Both the position numbers and the translations under genes were made by a program. The notes beneath the pieces were generated by a model. It saw only the letters and a list, made by a program, of their open reading frames with translations. It was not told the DNA's origin and did not search any database. Of a stretch of 64,000 nucleotides of DNA, positions 44,604 through 54,057 are shown one piece after another (position 1 is the first letter of the stretch; the number at the start of each line of letters is the position of its first letter). Origin of the DNA: Ornithinimicrobium sp. CNJ-824 (GTDB lineage: Bacteria; Actinomycetota; Actinomycetes; Actinomycetales; Dermatophilaceae). Location of the stretch: contig NZ_MKKA01000012.1 in the NCBI RefSeq assembly GCF_001942405.1, forward strand, positions 1-64,000, written 5' to 3'.

Positions 44604-45565
44604 TCAGCGGTAGGTGTCCCGCCGCTCCGTGCCGCCGTCATCCCCGTCGACGGTGGGATCGTGCACGACCTCGCCGTCCTCGTCGACGAAGACCAGGCGC
44701 CCGACTCCACGAGCTGGGCGATCTCCTCGTCCGACAGCGCGGCCAGCTCCTCGTCGGTCAGGTCGACGTAGTCGTCCTCGGTGACCACGTCGAAGTCCAC
44801 CGGGCCGGCGGCCTCCGGGACGTCGGCGGCGACGTCGCCGGGGCCCTCCACGCCGTCGGGCACCGCCGCGGGGCTCGCGGTCTCCTCCTCCCACCACTCG
44901 TCGGCACCCTCCGAGGGTGGCTGGGCAGACACGTCGAGGTCCTGCCCGTCGTCGTCCTCCTCGTCGGTGCCGTGCCGCACGACGAGCAGAAGGACGCCGC
45001 CGATGAGCGCCAGCGTGGCACCGCCGAAGACCCCGAGGCTGCCGAGCATGAGACCGCCCACCCGCAACAGGCCGTCGGCCGGGCTCACCTCGGGGGCGAC
45101 GACCACGCCGAGGCCCGAGCAGTCGATCGTGTGCTCCCCCGAGGAGTCCGCACGGAACGATCCGACGACCTGGAAGCGGGCCAGCGGGTTGTCCACGCCG
45201 ACGCGCTGGCCCTCGTCGGACAGGTGCGCGACCGGCACCTCGCCCTCGGGCCCGTCCACCGTGCAGCGGATGTCCTCGACCGGCGTGGGCACGATCTCAC
45301 CGGGCGCGACCAGCCCGCCCGTGACGTAGAGGCTGCGCTGGTCGCCCTGGGACAGCGGCACCGCGGCGGTCCCGTCGAGCAGCTCGGCCGAGTTGTCGCG
45401 CAGGTTCTTCACCAGGTTTCTCGTGGCCAGGCCGGCCACGAGGGTGACGACCAGGGAGACGAGCAGCAGGACGACACCCACACGGGTCATGGCGCGGCCC
45501 GACCGGCGCAGCCGCCCGCGGCTCGAGGGCGCGTGGCTGGACCTGTCGGACTGCGCGGTGGACAT
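44604..45565 (-). CDS. two-helix membrane protein with acidic tail, one frameshift
   Basis: ATG 45565 has a TAGAGT box right upstream and may be leaderless. One helix lies at about 24-47, an extracytoplasmic domain (about 50-145) has two Cys (DIRCTVDGP and HTIDCSG), a second helix lies at about 155-180, and then a strongly acidic cytoplasmic tail (VDLTDEELAALSDEEIAQLVESG). One lost base near 44702 separates this from the end RLVFVDEDGEVVHDPTVDG; restored length is 320. It is a paralogue of the 42668-43496 protein. It lies 58 bases downstream of the FHA gene that ends the large signalling cluster. Confidence 0.72.
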
Positions 45566-45622
45566 GGTGCTGACTCTAGGCGTCGCGAGAGACAGGAGCC
45601 AGGGCGCGGCGCGTCGCGCCGG

Positions 45623-46714
45623 TCAGCCCCGACCCTGCTTCTCCGCGTCCGTCGCGTGCCGCAGCGCGAGCCGGGTCCAGGCGCCCACGAAGATCCGGTC
45701 GTCGCGGTCGATCTCCACCCGCTGGCCGGGGGTCAGGGGTGCGGTCGGCAGCGGCTCGCCGACGGTGCCGACGAACGTGCCGTTGCTGCTGCCCAGGTCC
45801 TCGATCCACCACCGCTGGCCGTCGCTGCTCAGCTGGGCGTGCCGCCTGGACACCGCGCTGTCCCCGCCGGCGTCGATCTCCGGGCGCGCGGCCAGGCTGC
45901 TGGACGGACGGCCGACGAGCGCGTTGCTGCGCGTCAGCAGGACCACGTCCGGGATTCCGGCGCTCGGGCAGGTCTCGTCGGTCTGCTGCACGGCGTACCA
46001 GTCGGGGTCCACCCAGACCTCGACGACCCACGCGTCCGCGAGCTCCCGGGAGGGAGGGGTATGCCGTGGCGCCCGGTGCGCCCGCGGTGCGGGCTCCGCG
46101 GGACTCGGCTCGGGCTCGGGCTCGGGCTCGGGCGTGACCTCGGCCTCAGGGCCGGGGGCGGCCTCCTGTGCGGGCTCGGGGTCGGGCTGGTGCTCGGGAC
46201 TCGGCTCCGGCTCGGGCTCGGGGTCCGGCTCCGGCTCGACCGGCTCGACCGGCTCGACCTCGACCTGGGCCTCGTGCTCGTCCCCGGCCTCCTCCTGCTC
46301 GTCTGCCGGCTCCTCCGGCTCGCCCGCCTCCGCCCCACCCTCGGGCGGCCTGCCGTCCTCCGGCTCCGAACTCTCCGGTCCGGTCCGGTCGACCTCCGGG
46401 GCAGGACTGTCCATCGGCGGCGTCCCGGTCGTGAAGTCGTAGCCGCACGCCTCGCAGAACAGCGCCTCCTCGACGTTGGTCGCCCCGCAGTGCGGACAGG
46501 TGATCGTCGCGGGGGCCGGGGACGAGGGGGCGGGCGCACCTGCGGAACCACCCGCCCCGGGGCCCGGCAGCGAGGGCCCGAGGTCGAGCCCGCTCCCGGC
46601 CGGGGCCGGCGCGGGCGGCATACCGGCACCGCCGGACGCGTCCATGGGGGTGCCGCAGACGTCGCAGTAGTCCAACGCCTCGCTGAGGTGCCCCTCGGGG
46701 CAGCGGGCGCTCAC
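45623..46714 (-). CDS. FHA-domain protein with two zinc ribbons
   Basis: This is a 363-residue protein. Two zinc ribbons lie at about 4-21 (CPEGHLSEALDYCDVCG) and 70-91 (CPHCGATNVEEALFCEACGYDF). A Pro/Glu-rich linker (about 100-225) contains EP repeats. The C-terminal FHA domain (about 255-363) has ALVGRPSSSL, VSRRHAQL and DLGSSNGTFV, so it should bind phosphothreonine. GTG 46714 overlaps the VWA stop (GTGA). It is the last gene of the cluster and a paralogue of 35388-36206, with an extra ribbon. It is a candidate substrate or reader of the PknG-like kinase, as OdhI/GarA are for PknG. Confidence 0.9.
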   Translation of the reverse strand: MSARCPEGHLSEALDYCDVCGTPMDASGGAGMPPAPAPAGSGLDLGPSLPGPGAGGSAGAPAPSSPAPATITCPHCGATNVEEALFCEACGYDFTTGTPPMDSPAPEVDRTGPESSEPEDGRPPEGGAEAGEPEEPADEQEEAGDEHEAQVEVEPVEPVEPEPDPEPEPEPSPEHQPDPEPAQEAAPGPEAEVTPEPEPEPEPSPAEPAPRAHRAPRHTPPSRELADAWVVEVWVDPDWYAVQQTDETCPSAGIPDVVLLTRSNALVGRPSSSLAARPEIDAGGDSAVSRRHAQLSSDGQRWWIEDLGSSNGTFVGTVGEPLPTAPLTPGQRVEIDRDDRIFVGAWTRLALRHATDAEKQGRG

Positions 46715-47997
46715 GAAGGCCGCACCCTCGTGGTCTTCGTCGAGGCGGTGTCCAGCTCCATCTCGTCCAGGCGGTCCACGTTGCGCCGCAGCCGGACCCG
46801 TCCGGTGGCGGCATCCTCGATGTCCACCACCCGCGCCAGGCGGGAGGTGGCCGCCTCGTCCCCGGTCTGCCGGGCCAGCTGCACGGCCCGCCCCAGCTTG
46901 GACGTCGCGGTCGTGTCGTCGCCGATCGCCTTGGCGCGCAACCCTTCCTGGATCGCCGAGGCCAGCTCGGTCTGCCCGGTGTAGTGCGCGACCTCGGGGC
47001 TGATCTGGGCGGTGAGCAGGCTGTCGTCGGACCACCTGGCCTTGACCAGCCCCTGGGCCCGGACCTCGCCGGCGACGGCGAGCTGGACCCGGGCGGCGAG
47101 CTGCTCCTGACCGAGCGCGCGCGGCGCCAGCCGGACGGCAACGTGGTAGTCCCGCGTCTCGTCGCCCCACGCCCCCGTGTCGTAGGCCCCCGTCAGCGCG
47201 TTGACCTCCCGCCGCCGCCCGGTGAGGTCCTCCAGGGTCGGGGCCACCTGCTTGACGAAGAGGATCTGCGCGCCCTGCGGGGCCCACACCCGCAGCTCGG
47301 CGTCGCTGACGCCCCGGCCCATCGACTGCTGCATGAGGCGGGCGAAGTCCTCCGGCAGGCCGTCCCACGTGCGGATCAGCTCGACGGTGCCCATGAGCGC
47401 CTCGGCGATCCGGCGCACCTCCTCGACCTGCCAGGCGGCGCCGAGCCCGCGGCAGTCGGCCTGGTAGCGGCCCCGCACCTGCTCGATGGCCCAGCTCAGC
47501 TCCTGGGGGGTCTCGTGCTGGTTGGCCCCGTCGGTGAGCAGGATCGCGTGGCGCTTGGTCAGCGTCGGCACGGTCCCGAACAGCTGGGCCGCCGCCAGCA
47601 GCCAGCGGCCCATCGCGGTGCCGCCCCCGGGCACCAGCCGCTGGAGGGAGCGCTTGGCCTCCAGCCGCGACTGGGCCGACATCCGCACCATCGAGGCGGT
47701 CCCCGTCGTGGGGTAGCACAGCGCGGCCTCGTGGTTGCCCGCGACGATCGCGAACCAGACCCCGTCGACGATCTGGTCCAGCGCGGCGGACGCGGCGTAG
47801 GCCGCCGCCTGCACGCCCTGCACGTCCATCGACCCGGAGACGTCGACGATGATGATCTCGCCGGCCTCCCCGGACCCGCTGCTCATCGGTGCCACCGTGC
47901 CGGCCCCGGTGCAGGTCACCGAGACGATGGCGTGCACGTCGGTCCCGCCGTCGGGCAGGTGCTCGTTCTGGTGGACGGTCGCCGTGAACTCAGCCAT
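46711..47997 (-). CDS. VWA-domain protein (TerY-like)
   Basis: This is a 428-residue cytoplasmic protein. The VWA domain (about 40-210) has a complete metal site: DVSGSMD, the Thr in GGGTAMGRWL and LLTDGANQHE. A beta-rich part (about 215-330) and a TPR-like helical end (AIQEGLRAKAIGDDTTATSKLGRAVQLA) follow. ATG 47997 (MAEF) is preferred over 48006, as related proteins begin this way; it overlaps the PP2C gene by eight bases. VWA proteins beside a kinase and PP2C make up the TerY-P triad. Confidence 0.9.
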   Translation of the reverse strand: MAEFTATVHQNEHLPDGGTDVHAIVSVTCTGAGTVAPMSSGSGEAGEIIIVDVSGSMDVQGVQAAAYAASAALDQIVDGVWFAIVAGNHEAALCYPTTGTASMVRMSAQSRLEAKRSLQRLVPGGGTAMGRWLLAAAQLFGTVPTLTKRHAILLTDGANQHETPQELSWAIEQVRGRYQADCRGLGAAWQVEEVRRIAEALMGTVELIRTWDGLPEDFARLMQQSMGRGVSDAELRVWAPQGAQILFVKQVAPTLEDLTGRRREVNALTGAYDTGAWGDETRDYHVAVRLAPRALGQEQLAARVQLAVAGEVRAQGLVKARWSDDSLLTAQISPEVAHYTGQTELASAIQEGLRAKAIGDDTTATSKLGRAVQLARQTGDEAATSRLARVVDIEDAATGRVRLRRNVDRLDEMELDTASTKTTRVRPS

Positions 47998-49144
47998 GGG
48001 TCCCATCCTGCCCCGTCGGCGTGCGCACGAGCGCGACGGTGATGTTGTCGGCGCCGCCCCGCTCGTTGGCCCAGTCGACCAGCGCCTGCGCCAGGGCGAG
48101 GGGGTCGGGGGAGGAGGAGGTATGCGGTGCCTCGCCCCCGTCCGCCTCGGGCCGGGCGAGGGTGTGGACGACCTCCCGGAGGGCCCGCGGCTCGGAGGCG
48201 TAGTTCCACAGCCCGTCCGAGCACAGCAGCAGCCAGCCGGGCGTCGTGACGTCCTGGGTGGTGACCACCGGCGTGTGGTCGGGGGAGTCGGGGCCCAGCC
48301 AGCGGGTGATGGTGTGGGCCATCGGGCCGGCCTCGGCGGTCTGTCGGTCGATGCCGGCCTGGACCTGCTCCTCGGCCATCGAGTCGTCGGTGGTCAGCCG
48401 GCGGGGCTCGCCGGAGTCCGGCAGCCAGTAGGCCCGGCTGTCGCCCACTGAGCCGACCGTCGCGGTGCCGTCCTGGACGAGGGCGGCGACGTAGGTGCAC
48501 GACGGCGCCGACTCTGGGAAGTCGCGGCCCACCTGCTCGACCGCCTCCGCGGCCGCGTCGGTGGCGGCGACGATCCGCTCGGCCGGGGCCAGGGCGTCGT
48601 CGACGAGCACCTCCAGCGCCGCGTCGGCGGCCGCCATGCTGGCCTCCGCGCTGCGGGTCGCGGTGGTCACGCCGTCGCAGACGACCAGGGCCGCCCGGCC
48701 CGTGCCGTCGGCCCAGACGGCCATCGCGTCCTCGTTGTCCTCGTGCCGGATCCCCCGGTCGCAGACGGCGGCGACGTGGTCGTCCGGCCGGGCGCTGAAG
48801 TGGTGCCGCGGGTCCGGCCGGCGCGACCCGCACTCGGTGCACCAGCCGTCCTCGTCGTAGGCGCCGCCGCACACCGCGCAGGTCCCGTGGTCCGGGGCCT
48901 GCTCGTCGGCGGGGGCGGGGTGCTCGGGCAGCGTCCCGTCGAGGACGAGCATCGGCTCAGGCAGGGGAGGAGGGCCGTCGGAGAAGGGCTCGGGCTCCTC
49001 GGCCTCGGGTTCTTCCGCCTCGGCCGGGTCGGTTCGGGGTCCGGCGGCGTCGGGCTCGGCAGCCTCGACCGGGTCGGCCTCCTGCCGGTCGGCCGGCTCG
49101 GGCAGGCCGTCCGGAGGCGGGGGGACGGGAGGGGTCGTCGTCAT
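47990..49144 (-). CDS. PP2C-family Ser/Thr protein phosphatase
   Basis: This is a 384-residue protein. After a Pro/Glu/Asp-rich start, a small zinc ribbon (CAVCGGAYDEDGWCTECG, about 89-106) precedes the PP2C domain (about 115-380). Metal-binding and catalytic motifs are RHEDNEDA, VVCDGVTT, GSVGDSRAYW, LLCSDGLWNY and GGADNITVAL. ATG 49144 overlaps the kinase stop (ATGA), so kinase and phosphatase are made together. It is expected to reverse phosphorylation by the kinase. Confidence 0.93.
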   Translation of the reverse strand: MTTTPPVPPPPDGLPEPADRQEADPVEAAEPDAAGPRTDPAEAEEPEAEEPEPFSDGPPPLPEPMLVLDGTLPEHPAPADEQAPDHGTCAVCGGAYDEDGWCTECGSRRPDPRHHFSARPDDHVAAVCDRGIRHEDNEDAMAVWADGTGRAALVVCDGVTTATRSAEASMAAADAALEVLVDDALAPAERIVAATDAAAEAVEQVGRDFPESAPSCTYVAALVQDGTATVGSVGDSRAYWLPDSGEPRRLTTDDSMAEEQVQAGIDRQTAEAGPMAHTITRWLGPDSPDHTPVVTTQDVTTPGWLLLCSDGLWNYASEPRALREVVHTLARPEADGGEAPHTSSSPDPLALAQALVDWANERGGADNITVALVRTPTGQDGTHG

Positions 49145-51539
49145 GTCCAGCTCCAGGGTCGGACGGCGTTGGCCCGGTCGATGAGGGCCGCGCGCTCGGC
49201 GGGGTCGGGGGTGTAGTCGGCCAGGAAGCGGTACTCCTGCTCCAGCGCCCGGCGGAGCGCGTCGCGGGTCAGGCGCACCTCGCCCAGGCGCCAGTCCGGC
49301 CGTTCGCCGTGCTCGCGCACCTGCTCCAGGGCCTGCTCGTAGACGCCGGCGGAGAAGTGGGCCCGCTGCCGGGGGTCCAGGGTCAGCCGGGAGACCGAGT
49401 GGACCGACTCGCGCAGGTCGGCCAGCCCGCCCCGGCGGCGGAGCAGCTCGGCGCGCAGCCAGCGGGCCCGGGGGTGCGCCCGGCTGCCGGGCGGGACGGA
49501 GTCGAGGGCCGTGATGGCCCCGTCGACGTCCCCGCGGCCCAGCCGCACCCGGTAGAGCCCGAAGGCGGCGGGCGCGACGTACGCCGCGTCCGTGCGCCAC
49601 GCCCGGTCGTAGTCGAGCTCGGCCGCCTTGGCGTAGCCCCCGATCTCGCTGGCCAGCGCCAGCGCCAGCCGCGGCGCGATCTCGCCGGGGAGGGCGTCGC
49701 GCACGACCGCCAGGTGGCTGGCGGCGGCGTGGCCCGCGGCGCGGTCTGCGTCGTGGTCGGTCGGCTGCGCGGTCCCGACCCGGCTCAGCGCCCACAGGCC
49801 CCGCATCCAGGAGGCCCGCCAGTCCCAGGGGTCCTCCGCCAGCAGGCCCCGGACGGCGTCCTCCACCCACGTCTGCTGGCCGACCCGGATGCCCGCCCGG
49901 GCCTGGGCGAGCAGCACCTCGGGGGTGCGCTCGGAGGCTCCCTGCAGGGCGGCGTGCAGCGCCACGGGGTCCGAGGTGGGCAGGTTGGCGACCCAGTCCA
50001 GCATCGGGTCGGCGTCGTCGTGCTTGAGCTCGGGCAGCTCCCACCAGGCGAGGGTCTCGGTCGTCGACACCGGCGGGTCGAAGACCGGGGAGTGCGAGGA
50101 CAGCGTCGCCGGGTGGTCCGACCCCGCGGCCACGACCTGCCGCAGCACGCCGACCATCTGGGTGCGCAGGTCCTCGACGGTGAGGAAGCGGTCGTTGGGG
50201 TCGGGGGCGCAGCAGCGGGCCACCAGCCGGTAGAACGCGTCGTGCTCGACGAACGGCGGCACCTGCGACATCGGGGGGAGGGAGTCGACGTACTCGCTCT
50301 GGTAGCCGCGGAACTCGAAGGTCAGCACCGCCAGCGTGCGGCCCACCGTGTAGATGTCGGAGGCGACCGACGGGCCCACCTCGGCGACCTCGGGCGCTGG
50401 TAGCCGACCGTGCCGTAGATCGGCGACTCCAGGTCGTCCTGCCGCCGCACGCCGCCGAGGTCGATGAGCTTGACGCCGTCGCCCTCCTGGATGAGGTTGT
50501 CCGGCTTGAAGTCGCAGTAGAGCAGCCCCAGGTCGTGCAGGTGGGTGAAGGCGGGGAGCACCTCGAGAACGTAGGCCAGCGCCTGCTCGACGGGGAAGGC
50601 GTCGTAGCGCCCGGCCGCCTGCATCCGGGCCTTGAGCATCTGCTTCAGGCTCGTGCCGCCGACGTGCTCCATCACGGTGTAGGCGTCGCCCTCGTGGGTG
50701 ACGACGTTGTAGATCTCGACGATGAGCGGGTGCTTGACCTGCGCCAGGAACTGCTGCTCGGCGACCGCGGCGTCCAGGGCGTCGGCGTCGCCGGTGTTGA
50801 GCAGGCCCTTGAGCACGACCCACCGGTCGGAGACGTTGCGGTCGCGGGCCAGGTAGATCCAGCCCATCCCGCCGTGCGCCAGTGCCCCGGCGACCTCGTA
50901 CTGCCCGGCCACGAGGTCGCCCGGGCCCAGCTTGGGGGTGAAGGAGTAGGGCGCGCCGCACTGCGGGCAGAAGCCCTGCTGCCGGCCGGTGCCCTCGCCC
51001 AGCGCCCGCCCGACGCTGGCGCCGCAGTTGGGGCAGACGCGCCGGTCCTCGGGGACCTCCGGGTCGACCATGACGGCGTCCAGAGGGTCCCCCGGGGGCA
51101 CCGGCGGGACCTGGGTCAGGCCCATGCCCAGCCGGGACCGACGTCCGGACGCCGCGCGCTGCCGGCGGACCCGGGCCGCGCGGACGGCCTGGCGGGTCTG
51201 GCCGGGGGCCGGGGTGGCGACCTGGTGGGCGCTCGAACCCTCCGCCGGCGCCTCGGCCGACGGGCTCCCCACCGCCCCGTCGCCTGCCGCCGACCCGCTG
51301 CCGGACGCCGACCCGTCGCCCCCCGCGGAGGCGCCGTCGCCGTCGGACCCGGACGGCCCGGCTGCCGAGGGACCCGCCCCGACCCCGGCGCCGGCCGGGC
51401 CGAGCGAGGGGTCCCCGTGGACGTGCCCGGTCGCGCCGGCCCCGCCGGTCGGCACCTGCGTGGGCTCGGGCGACCCGCAGACGTTGCACCAGCCGTCCTC
51501 GTAGGTCCCCGGGCAGCCCGGCTCGACGCACCTGGTCAC
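49141..51539 (-). CDS. PknG-like Ser/Thr protein kinase with TPR tail, one frameshift
   Basis: GTG 51539. The order is: short Cys motif (CVEPGCPGTYEDGWCNVCG), low-complexity linker (about 30-115), rubredoxin-like zinc site (CPNCGAS and CPQCGAPYSF), kinase domain (about 205-480), TPR-rich end (about 540-799). Kinase motifs are AHGGMGWIYLARD, VVLKGLL (Lys) and YCDFKPDNL in place of HRD. One G lost near 50396 (CAG[G]CGCCC) breaks GYQAPEVAEVGPSVASDIYTVGR; 2399 bases plus one give 799 residues. The layout and the end RANAVRPWSW match mycobacterial PknG, which regulates 2-oxoglutarate metabolism through FHA proteins. Confidence 0.92.
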
Positions 51540-51585
51540 CGCGCCTCCGTCCGTCCGCCGGCCGCCGGCGCCACGTCGTGGGGCC

Positions 51586-52710
51586 TCACGGCTGGACCCC
51601 CATCGTCCGGACCAGCGTCTCCTGCGCCTGCACCATCGCCTCCAGCCTCGTCAGGTCGGTGGGGGTCCGGGCCAGCAGCGCCTGCGCCTGCTCGGCCAGC
51701 CCGGCGCTCGCCGCCGCGCCCTGCTCGTCGGCGTCCAGCGCCGCGTGCACCCGCTCGGCCCGCCCGGCGAGGTCCTCCCGCCGCTCCAACGCGGCGGCGT
51801 AGGCCTGCTGGGCCAGGGTGAGCGCGCGGTCCACCCGCTCCAGCCGGGTCAGGTATGCCGTGAGCTCCTGGGGATCGCCCGGCACCGGTCCGAGCTGGGC
51901 CACGTCGGGCACACCGAGCGTCGGGGCGGGGGTGACCAGGGTCCGGGCCCGCTCCGCGAGGGCCCGGACCGCGTCGCCGCGGGCGGCCAGCTCGGCCACC
52001 AGCTGCGAGGCGCGGGCGTGATCGACCCGGGCGTGCGCGCGCTGGGAGGCGGCGACGATGAGGTCGCGCTCGGTCGTGGCCGCCTCCACCTCCAGGGGCC
52101 CGAGGAAGCCGCCGACGTCGCCGCCGCGCCGGGCCCGCCCGGTGACCTCCTCCAGCCGACGGTCCAGCGCGTCGTAGGCCTGCTGCGCCGAGGCCCGGCG
52201 GCTCTCCGGCACGAGGGCGACCTGGTCGGCGATCCGCTCCACCTGCTGGCGCAGGTCGTGCAGGCGGTCGGTGACGGTCGGGTCCGCGCCGTCGAGGCGC
52301 AGGCGCATCCGCAGCGCGGAGGCCAGGGAGTCCGAGAGCCGGCAGGCCTCGGGCAGCGAGACCGCCAGGGACTGTCCGCCGGCGCGCTGTCCGGGCTGCT
52401 CCAGCGACCCCCAGACCAGGGTCGTGATCCGGCGGCGCTCACCCTCCCCGACCCGGCCGGAGTCCCAGGTGGCCAGGATGAGGCCAAGTCGGTCGGAGAC
52501 GGCCTGCCACAACGTCATCGACAGCGTCACGTCAGGGGTCACGGCCGCCCGGTCCTGCGGGTCGGTCAGGTCCATCGAGGCGCGGTCGAGGGCGTCGAGC
52601 TCGACCTTGCGCCGGTCCTTCCAGGTGATCAGGTCGTCCAGGTAGCGCAGCAGCTCCCGGGGGTCGACGTCGGTGCCGAGCGCCCCGGGTGCGGGGGGGC
52701 GCCACGGCAT
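51586..52710 (-). CDS. helical coiled-coil protein, cluster component
   Basis: This is a 374-residue, almost all-helical protein with no membrane segment. Shared blocks with the 36203-37301 protein are LSMTLWQAVSDRLGLILATWD (about 62-82), VTPAPTLGVPDVAQLG and ELTAYLTRLERVDRAL. The repeated heptads suggest a coiled-coil scaffold. It lies between the GlnX-like sensor and the kinase gene, where mycobacteria and corynebacteria have GlnH. ATG 52710 overlaps a copy of the GGTATGCC-type word. Function is unknown. Confidence 0.75.
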   Translation of the reverse strand: MPWRPPAPGALGTDVDPRELLRYLDDLITWKDRRKVELDALDRASMDLTDPQDRAAVTPDVTLSMTLWQAVSDRLGLILATWDSGRVGEGERRRITTLVWGSLEQPGQRAGGQSLAVSLPEACRLSDSLASALRMRLRLDGADPTVTDRLHDLRQQVERIADQVALVPESRRASAQQAYDALDRRLEEVTGRARRGGDVGGFLGPLEVEAATTERDLIVAASQRAHARVDHARASQLVAELAARGDAVRALAERARTLVTPAPTLGVPDVAQLGPVPGDPQELTAYLTRLERVDRALTLAQQAYAAALERREDLAGRAERVHAALDADEQGAAASAGLAEQAQALLARTPTDLTRLEAMVQAQETLVRTMGVQP

Positions 52711-52728
52711 ACCTGCTCGTGGCGGGGC

Positions 52729-54057
52729 TCACCGGTAGTCCTGCAGACGACGGGTGATCCCGGCCCACGCCAGGCCGGCGGCGGACAGGCCCAGCAGCAG
52801 GGCCAGGCCGGAGCTGACGACGGCCGGCAGCCCGACGCGGGAGGCCGCGGCGTCCAGGCGGCCGTCCAGCCGCTCGGAGAGCTCGGCGTCCAGCCCGGCG
52901 TAGGCCTCCTGCGTCCCGGCGAGGACCTCCGCGGCCGCGGCGGGGTCGGGCGCGCCGGCGACGTCCTCCTGGGTGGCGGAGATCTGCTGCCAGGTGTCCG
53001 ACAGCTCCTGGTCGTCGAGCGTGGCCAGGGCCTGCGTGGCGTCCGTGCCGTCGGTGCCGAAGCTGCCGGGGGTGCCGAGCACGGGGGCGTACTGCGCCGC
53101 CCTGGCCTCCCGGACCTGCTGCAGGGCGTTCGCCACCTCGGCGGTGCCGCTGACCTGGCCGTCGACGCTGACCGGGACGGCAGCGGGGTTGAGCGAGACG
53201 TAGGCCAGCCAGCCCGTCATCGCGGTGGCGACCAGCAGGGGGACGTTGACGATCCGCCGCGTGCGCAGCGCCAGCCAGACGAGCACGCCGAGCATGAGGA
53301 GGGTCGCGAGGGTCCCGACGACCCCGGTGAGGACCGACCGGGAGCCGGTGGCCAGGTCCTCGGCGTGCGTGGCCGCCGTGGCGTCGCTGGCGTCGCCGGC
53401 GGTGCGCAGCAGGGTGCGGGCCGCGGTCAGGTCCTCGGCCACCGTGCCGCCCCCGGCGGCACCGTCCGCCGCAGCGTCGGCGGCGGGGGCCGCGAGCGTC
53501 CGACCGACGAGGACGGCCGCCTCGGCGATCTCGGCCGCGGTCTCGCTGCTGCGGCCCGGGTCGCCGCCGGAGCGGGCGTGCGCCCCGGCCGCGACCCCCA
53601 GCGCCTCGACGGGGTCCCCGGAGGTCTCGGCCGGCGCGCTGCCGGTGGCCCGGGCGGCGGCCTGCTCGGTGGCCCGCAGCTCGGCCTCGGCCAGTCCGAC
53701 GCCCGTGCGCTCGGCCGCGGTCCACTGGGCGGCGATGACGTTGGGGGTGCTGTTGACGCCCCCGGTGTCGAAGGTGCCCGTGGCCACGATCCCGGTGAGC
53801 AGGGCCGCGGCCGCCGTCACGCCGCGGGCCAGCCGGAGCAGACGGGGGGTCGAGGAGGTCGGGTGCCCCTGGGTGCCCTTCCCTGCGGTCTGCGGCTGGG
53901 CGCCCTTGCCCGGGGCCGGCTGCTGGCCTGCCTGCCCCTGCGCGGGCTTGGCCTGGGCAGCCTGCTGCCGGGCGGGCGTGGCGGCGGAGGCGGCGGTGGC
54001 GGCCCCTCCCGACGTCGCGGGCGTCCCCCCTGACGTCGCCGGCGTCGGCGTGCTCAC
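52729..54057 (-). CDS. four-helix membrane protein, GlnX-like sensor
   Basis: This is a 442-residue protein from GTG 54057, overlapping the AAA+ stop. Residues 1-72 are Ala/Gly/Gln-rich. Helices lie at about 76-96, 238-260, 266-286 and 410-432, leaving two extracytoplasmic domains (about 97-235 and 288-408) that look helical, as in four-helix-bundle sensors. This topology and the nearby pknG gene recall GlnX of mycobacteria and corynebacteria, which passes an amino-acid signal to PknG. Sequence-level kinship with GlnX is inferred, not shown. Confidence 0.6.
   Translation of the reverse strand: MSTPTPATSGGTPATSGGAATAASAATPARQQAAQAKPAQGQAGQQPAPGKGAQPQTAGKGTQGHPTSSTPRLLRLARGVTAAAALLTGIVATGTFDTGGVNSTPNVIAAQWTAAERTGVGLAEAELRATEQAAARATGSAPAETSGDPVEALGVAAGAHARSGGDPGRSSETAAEIAEAAVLVGRTLAAPAADAAADGAAGGGTVAEDLTAARTLLRTAGDASDATAATHAEDLATGSRSVLTGVVGTLATLLMLGVLVWLALRTRRIVNVPLLVATAMTGWLAYVSLNPAAVPVSVDGQVSGTAEVANALQQVREARAAQYAPVLGTPGSFGTDGTDATQALATLDDQELSDTWQQISATQEDVAGAPDPAAAAEVLAGTQEAYAGLDAELSERLDGRLDAAASRVGLPAVVSSGLALLLGLSAAGLAWAGITRRLQDYR

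Noticed and set aside
45603-45620. GGCGCG...CGCGCC hairpin as terminator of the large cluster
   Set aside because: It is just downstream of the FHA stop, but the stem is only six bases and of a kind found throughout; support is too weak.
43568-46984. 1138-codon open frame on the plus strand
   Set aside because: It runs opposite four well-supported minus-strand genes (SGNH, two-helix protein, FHA, VWA) and shows only Val/Gly/Arg-rich text typical of antisense frames in GC-rich DNA.
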